Origin: Paralithodes platypus
Taxonomy: Eukaryota > Arthropoda > Malacostraca > Decapoda > Lithodidae
Direction of reading: 5' to 3'
Assembly: GCA_032716605.1 (NCBI GenBank)
Contig: CM064560.1
Location: 11,499,083 to 11,563,082, forward strand
DNA length: 64,000 nucleotides
Positions 57,590-64,000 of this stretch are shown piece by piece. Position numbers and translations under genes: made by a program. The notes below the pieces were generated by a model. That model made no database searches, was not told where the DNA came from, and was given only the letters and a program-made list of their open reading frames with translations. Positions within the stretch are counted from its first letter, which is position 1; the number at the start of each line of letters is the position of its first letter.

Positions 57590-59035
57590 ATATATGAAGA
57601 GGAATAGACAAAATATATAAAGAGAAATAGATGAAATATATGAAGAGGAATAGACGAAATATATGAAGAGGAATAGACGAAATATATGAAGAGGAATAGA
57701 CGAAATATATGAAGAGGAATAGACGAAATATATGAAGAGGAATAGACGAAATATATGAAGAGGAATAGACGAAATATATGAAGAGGAATAGACGAAATAT
57801 ATGAAGAGGAATAGATGAAATATATAAAGATAAATAGATGAAATATATGAAGAGGAATAGACGAAATATATGAAGAGGAATAGACGAAATATATGAAGCG
57901 GAATAGATGAAATATATAAAGAGAAATAGATAAAATATATGAAGAGGAATAGACGAAATATATAAAGAGGAATAGACGAAATATATGAAGAGGAATAGAC
58001 GAAATATATGAAGAGGAATAGACGAAATATATAAAGAGAAATAGATGAAATATATGAAGAGGAATAGACGAAATATATGAAGAGGAATAGACGAAATATA
58101 TGAAGAGGAATAGACGAAATATATAAAGAGGAATAGATGAAATATATGAAGAGGAATAGACGAAATATATGAAGAGGAATAGACGAAATATATGAAGAGA
58201 AATAGATGAAATATATGAAGAGGAATAGACGAAATATATGAAGAGGAATAGACGAAATATATGAAGAGGAATAGACGAAATATATAAAGAGGAATAGTCG
58301 AAATATATGAAGAGGAATAGACGAAATATATGAAGAGGAATAGACGAAATATATGAAGAGGAATAGACGAAATATATGAAGAGGAATAGACGAACTATAT
58401 GAAGAGGAATAGAAGAAATATATAAAGAGGAATAGTTGAAATATATGAAGAGGAATAGACGAAATATATAAAGAGAAATAGATGAAATATATGAAGAGGA
58501 ATAGACGAAATATATAAAGAGAAATAGACGAAATATATAAAGAGAAATAGATGAAATATATGAAGAGGAATAGACGAAATATATGAAGAGGAATAGACGA
58601 AATATATAAAGAGGAATAGATGAAATATATAAAGAGGAATAGACGAAATATATAAAGAGAAATAGATGAAATATATAAAGAGGAATAGACGAAATATATG
58701 AAGAGGAATAGACGAAATATATGAAGAGGAATAGACGAAATATATGCAGAGGAATAGATGAAATATATGAAGAGGAATAGACAAAATATATAAAGAGAAA
58801 TAGATGAAATATATAAAGAGGAATAGACGAAATATATGAAGAGGAATAGACGAAATATATGAAGAGGAATAGACGAAATATATGAAGAGGAATAGACGAA
58901 ATATATGAAGAGGAATAGACGAAATATATAAAGAGGAATAGACGAAATATATGAAGAGGAATAGACGAAATATATAAAGAGGAATAATCGAAATATATAA
59001 AGAGGAATAGACGAAATATATAAAGAGGAGGAGGA
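57590..59035. repeat. 23-bp minisatellite, about 62 units
   Basis: Unit GAAGAGGAATAGACGAAATA plus TAT. Three recurring variant positions (GAAG/AAAG, GAGG/GAGA, GACG/GATG) occur in many combinations. Minus-strand frames rich in Phe, Ile, Tyr and Ser are artefacts. Confidence 0.97.
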
Positions 59036-59975
59036 AAAGACGAAATGTATTCAAAAAGAGGAAAAAACGAAATATACGAAGAGGAGGAGGAAAGAACGAA
59101 ATACAGGAAGAAGAGGAAAAAACGGACTAAATAAAGAAGAGGATAAGACAGAATTAAGGAAGAACCGAAGACAAAATCGTTATCATATATAAGGTTACGT
59201 CAAATCATATTTCTGAACCTTTTCTGCCTAGTTCTGAAACATTTAGGCTATAATAAAGCTTTGAATTGTCTCGCATGCGTTTGATACTAATTCAAATGAG
59301 TGTTTCGCGATTTATGCTCTTAACTGAGTTATATATTTATGAATAGTGTTCCAGCGACTTAGGAGGGGCTGTTAACATTTAAATCTTTATGAGAATTTTG
59401 TTGGATATATAAATATGTAGATATTTATATGAGTATGTCAGCTGTCAAAGAGATTAATTCTTAGATGGTCTTCCTATGCTGAAAAAAGCGTCAAATGATA
59501 ACATGAATAGAAAGGAAAATCGTACCCTTAATACTGAAAGGGATAAGAGGTAAATGAGATATACAATGTCAATATGCACCTGAGAGAAAATAAATCTCTC
59601 TATGAATCACGTTATAAAACATATAAGCAGCGTGGAACCCACTTCATACCGTTCAACTGAACTAGGATATTGGATTCATAAACAATGATTTTCATAAGCT
59701 ATTAACCCTTTTATTGAATATTGCTGTTGTTGTTTTCATCTCGCCTGCGCAAGGGAGGGGCAGCTTATCACAATAATAATTATGTATTTAAAAGCGTGCC
59801 ATTAAGCTCATTAAAACTGCTTATTGGACTGTCTGTTTATCATACCAGGAACCCAAATACATTATATTAGGTACGTCAGTCATTATAATGAGTTTTATTG
59901 TAATTTTTAAAGTAAATTTTCAGTCCCTGATGTAGTGATTACTGAAATAATTTGTTTGTAAAATATAATACATAG
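59036..59975. other. No recognisable gene
   Basis: The first 130 bases are a decayed continuation of the 23-bp satellite (GAGGAGGAAAAGACGAAAT). The rest is AT-rich without open frames. Confidence 0.5.
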
Positions 59976-62900
59976 AAATATACTTCACAATGTAGTAGTT
60001 GTAATGAAACAGTACACGATCGATGTACTTACATTACTAGCAGAAAAGAAGTGGAATGCGATAAATGTAGGGAATTAGCTATTAAAGGTCCTAAAATAAT
60101 TTGTGAAATATGTGAATCACTCATAACACGAAAACAAAGGATCCTAAGCTGTGTTAAGTGTAAAACTGTAGCTCACATGAAGTGCATCTCTAAGAAGACC
60201 AACAGTGAAGAACGTGAATTCTTATGCAATAAGTGTGCCTTGCATTTATTACCGAATGTTAATGTAAATGAACAAAGTATTAACAACTCAGAATCCAGTC
60301 AGGACACATCCAAAGATGAATACAGAGTGTTCACCAACAAAGGGCTCCATCTTATCCACATTAACGCCAGATCAATGTACCATAAATTGTCAGAAATAAA
60401 CTTGTTAGCTAATGAGGCCAAAGCTTCAATAATTGCAATTACTGAAACCTGGCTGGACTCGAGTATAAACGATGGTGAAATAAACATTCACGGTTTCAAT
60501 ATGGTTCGTAATGAACGCAATAGGCATGGGGGAGGAGTATGTCTGTATGTAAAAAAACAACCTCACACACACAACTAGGACCGACCTCCATGTAGAAAAC
60601 CACGAAGCTCTGTGGATCGACGTACACCTGCCTAGGACAAAACCCATCACAATTGGGGTGTGCTATAGGCCACCAGACGACACACAATTCTTGACCAAAT
60701 TTGAACGAACTTTGTCATTACTAGACCCCCGGAATGAATCCATTATACTAGGGGATTTTAACTTGTTTTACAAACAACGAAATAATAGGCTTGTACGAGA
60801 ATATAGGCACATACTGACAATGCACAATCACAAACAACTCATCACAACCCCCACACGTATCTCTCAGAACACTGCCACAATATTAGACCACATAAACTGT
60901 AACAGAGAGGACAAAATATCCCAATCAGGGGTTATACAGACTGGGATAAGTGATCACTTCGTCACATATTGCACACAGAAAACCACAAAAATTACCCTAG
61001 AGAATCACAAGGTTATTAAAACAAGGTCACTCAGAAACTACAACAAAGAAACATTTCTGGACATGTTATGGAATGCAGACTGGTCTCCAGTGTTTGGAAG
61101 TACAAAAGTTAATGACGCAGGGGTTGGCTTCAGAACCATCATCACAAACATCCTAGACGAAATAGCTCCTCTGAAACACATACGAATTAAAGCAAGGGAA
61201 GACCCATGGATCAACAATGACATACTACACCATCTGGAACACAGAGACAATCTGTTAAAAAGGCTAGTGAAACATAGACAGGATCAAGGTCTGAAACTTG
61301 AGTTCAACAGGGCCAGGAATAAACTTAGTAGAAAAATAAAATCAGCGAAAACTAATTATTTCCACAATAAGGCAGAGGAATATCAGAATAACCCAAAGAA
61401 ACTATGGAGGCACCTAAAAACAACAGGCTACAGCAACAAGGCAAGGGATTCGTCTAACACTAATATTTCTCGCAACATTAATGATCAAGTTTGCCACGAT
61501 AAACGACAAATTTTAACCTACTTCAACTCCTTCACCTCCATAGCAAACACACTTGCACATAACCTACCGCAACCTCTCAATAAATACACGACAACAACGG
61601 CCACCTTTCGAAATTTCTACATGGAGCAAGGCATACACCCGAACACATTTGGATTGCAAAATGTTACACCAAAATACACATTTGACGAGCTCTCTAACCT
61701 AAATGTACATAAAAGCACAGGACCAGACAAAATTCCTGCCAAATTTCTACGAGATGGAGCCATTGGTATAGCAGGTCCCCTAACCCACATCATCAACCTG
61801 TCAATTAACACCAACACGGTACCTGCTGAACTGAAGGAAGCTATTGTAACCCCTCTATTCAAGAAAGGAAATAAACTAGATGTTGGCAACTACAGACCAG
61901 TTAGCATATTATGTATTGTATCTAAAATCCTTGAAAGAGCTGTATACACCTAAATTGAACACTACCTCAAAGAAAATTATCTATTCTATAAGTTTCAATC
62001 AGGTTTCAGATGCATGTACTCGACAGACTCCTGTCTCATCCACTTAACAGATCACATTCATAAAGAAATGTCTAAAGGTAACTCCACCGGTATGGTTCTT
62101 CTTGATCTACAAACAACGTTTGATACAGTAGACCATGATATCCTCTGTAATAAACTACAAGCAATGGGCATTGGGTCAGTGAACTGGTTTAAATCTTATC
62201 TTAGTGGTAGAACACAAAGAGTCAAAATTGATGATAATATATCTGATCCTATGCCAATTAACTGTGGGGTCCGGCAGGGAAGCATCCTTGGTCCCTTACT
62301 CTTTCTCTGTTATGTAAACGACATGGAACTGAGCGAGAGCGTCTCCTGTAAATTATTACTATATGCTGATGACAGCGTGCTTCTGGTTTCAGGAAAAGAC
62401 CCAATAAGTATTGCCGCTTCACTTTCCAAAGAACTAGAATCGTGTAGTGATTGGCTAGTGGACAATAGACGATCTCTTCACCTGGGCAAGACGGAAGCCA
62501 TCTTATGTGGAACAAAACGCAAACTGAAAGACATTGTGGGCTTCTCGGTCAACTGTAATGATATTCCTATAACAACAGTGTCACAAGTTAAATATCTTGG
62601 ACTAAAACTGGACTCGACCTTGTCAGGTGAAACAATTTTGTAATCTATCCTGAGTAAGTGTAGAGCACGTATAAAATACCAGTATAGACAGATGGGATGC
62701 TTGCCAACGGCGACCAAAAAGACCCTTTGCCAAGCGCTTGTTCAATGTCATTTTGACTATTCTGTGTCATCCTGGTACTCTGCATCATCTAAATCAGCAC
62801 AGCACAAACTTCAGGTCACTCAAAATAAAATGGTTAGGTTCATGCTGAACCTAGGACCCAGATCACATGTTGGCCAGTAACAACTTCAGTCACTAGGTAT

Positions 62901-63231
62901 GCTCAATGTCTCTGACAGGGCCAAACAAATCAGGCTCACTAATGCCTTCAAGATATTCTATGACAGAGCTTCAGAGTATCTAAAGAGTAATTTTGTTAAA
63001 GCAAATGAGAGGAGTGGACATAATACAAGAAACAGGATGTTTTATTTTACCGTCCCGAGAATCCAAGGACAGGGTAAGCAGACATTCTTCTTCACTGCCA
63101 TAACGGACTGGAATGATCTACCCCAGTCAGTCCGTGAAAAGAGAACACGTTATTCCTTCAGACGTAGCCTGAAGGAACACCTGAACCGGACAGCAGCGAG
63201 AAGGGAGCACCAAGCTTATGTCTACTACTAA
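59976..63231 (+). pseudogene. Family G ORF2: PHD-like zinc finger, AP endonuclease and reverse transcriptase
   Basis: The N-terminus carries CSSCNETVHDRC, CDKCRELA, ICEICESLI, LSCVKCKTVAHMKC and LCNKC, a C2-HC-C2 pattern like PHD fingers. Endonuclease: LIHINARSMYHKLSEINLLA, IIAITETWLDSS, SIILGDFNLFY, QTGISDHFVTY. A one-base change in an A run near 60550 shifts the frame. RT: STGPDKIPAKFLRDGAIG, NYRPVSILCIVSKILERAVY, LLDLQTTFDTVDHDIL (catalytic Asp), NCGVRQGSILGPLLFLCYVN, LLYADDSVLLVS (catalytic DD), VKYLGLKLDSTLSG. Three TAA stops (61951, 62641, 62878) interrupt one otherwise continuous frame. The C-terminus FFFTAITDWNDLPQSVREKR is complete, with a stop at 63231. The layout resembles CR1-group elements that carry PHD fingers. 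Confidence 0.9.
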
Positions 63232-63557
63232 ATACGACATAAGAGATAGGCAAAACAGACTGAAATGATTACTGATTACGGATTACTGATATTTACTATA
63301 GGATGTAAGGTGTCTTGGAATAACCCCCTAGAAATACTTTCTCTAAAGTATCTACTTCTTTAATCCTCCCCTTTTCCCCCAGCTAACCTAATCCCACAAG
63401 GACCCCAATGGAAATACGCCTAACGGCCTTATTGGACTATCCTTAGTTGGAATTATGCAAGGCTGGTACATGTCATATTTGTAACATATTATGTGGTACC
63501 AACACTGTAAAATGCTAACTGAATAAATATTATTATTATTATTATTATTATTATTAC
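59976..63557 (+). mobile_element. Family G LINE with N-terminal zinc finger, near full length
   Basis: Coding sequence 59976-63231, then a 3' UTR ending in an (ATT)n tail at about 63521-63557. The zinc-finger, endonuclease and RT order is collinear with only one frameshift and three stops. A stop at 59973-59975 marks the start of the open frame, so the 5' end is probably truncated. Confidence 0.85.
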
Positions 63558-63574
63558 ATAGACGAGCCGTTTTT

Positions 63575-64000
63575 CCCACAGACCATTACCATTTAATTTT
63601 CTGTGTGTATGAAGACAAAGGGCTAAGCTACCTGTGGCGAGTGTCTCCCCAAGTTGAAAGAGTGACAGAGCCAAATTCAAGGCACATTCGGATACCATAG
63701 TCTCTAACCCACTTATAAAAAATCGTGGACCCCCTGTGCTTTTCTTTATGTAATTATGACTATCTGGACTAATTTTGGGATACAACCTTTCAATAAATAG
63801 TATAAATTGTTTTGAAGTTGATGTATAGAAATTGTTATTCATAAATATGTTTTCAGAGATACACTTACATGATAAAAATAGGCGAAGTATGCGAATATTT
63901 ATGAGTGGGCTAGAGACTATGGAATACGAGTGTGCATTAGAATCGAAATATCTGGTCACACGTAGTTTGATGCAGTTTAACCTAGGATGAGGGAAATTTA
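63575..64000 (-). pseudogene. Family A LINE 3' end, split by a MITE and running off the window
   Basis: On the minus strand 63935-64000 corresponds to the C-terminal coding end and 63575-63684 to the family 3' UTR (GGCTCTGTCACTCTTTCAAC, GGGGAGACACTCGCC). The 63685-63932 MITE sits between them. Confidence 0.8.
63685..63932. mobile_element. 248-bp Tc1/mariner-like MITE (TA target), second copy
   Basis: TIRs CATTCGGATACCATAGTCTC and, reverse-complemented, CACTCGTATTCCATAGTCTC, continuing through TAACCCACT/TAGCCCACT. The flanking CA and TG look like decayed TA duplications. Same family as 32748-33000, with a largely different interior. Confidence 0.8.

Noticed and set aside
58395..59054. 219-codon minus-strand frame rich in Phe, Ile, Tyr and Ser
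   Set aside because: Entirely within the 23-bp minisatellite.

Overview
This is eukaryotic, repeat-dense DNA with no bacterial features. I infer an arthropod, most likely a decapod crustacean. Three short minus-strand exons read as an invertebrate classical (neural-type) cadherin. Almost everything else is non-LTR retrotransposons, DNA transposons with short non-autonomous derivatives, tRNA-derived elements, and satellite or microsatellite DNA. The species cannot be fixed from the sequence.

Host gene. Exons at 37530-37630, 35966-36127 and 32510-32701 (minus strand, transcribed right to left) join in frame through canonical AG/GT sites. They encode a cysteine-rich EGF-like module followed by the start of a laminin-G domain. 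Upstream and downstream exons are not in the window or were not recognised. The introns are packed with transposons.

Layout. 1-2.1 kb: a tandem dimer of a tRNA-like element and two LINE fragments. 2.5-3.2 kb: a 26-bp minisatellite and an unclassified repeat. 3.18-6.90 kb: a complete but decayed piggyBac transposon with terminal inverted repeats (TIRs). 7.1-10.2 kb: tRNA-like elements, a family A LINE and a duplication with a TTAA transposon at its junction. 10.7-12.4 kb: family C LINE. 13.5-15.2 kb: family D LINE. 15.47-18.60 kb: a 20-bp satellite. 18.6-22.3 kb: mixed repeats and LINE 3' ends. 22.3-25.4 kb: a family C LINE split by an antisense, internally deleted family B LINE. 25.4-29.1 kb: sparse sequence with a 32-bp minisatellite. 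29.1-31.1 kb: two TTAA elements around an RTE-like fragment. 32.1-37.6 kb: the cadherin exons, a foldback element, several MITEs (short non-autonomous DNA transposons) and an RTE-like LINE. 37.8-42.4 kb: a near full-length family B (CR1/L2-like) LINE carrying two TTAA insertions. 42.9-43.6 kb: a 47-bp minisatellite. 45.8-47.8 kb: an array derived from LINE 3' ends. 49.3-52.6 kb: a LINE fragment, a TTAA element and a second tRNA-like dimer. 53.0-56.1 kb: the best family A LINE. 56.3-56.7 kb: tRNA-Thr-like SINE. 57.6-59.0 kb: a 23-bp minisatellite. 59.98-63.56 kb: a family G LINE with an N-terminal zinc finger. 63.6-64.0 kb: a family A fragment holding a TA-target MITE.

No open frame outside the cadherin exons looks like an intact host gene. 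Every retrotransposon reading frame has at least one frameshift or stop, so nothing here is clearly autonomous, although the family A copy at 53 kb and the family G copy at 60 kb are close. Clade names are judged from motifs by eye, not from database comparison.
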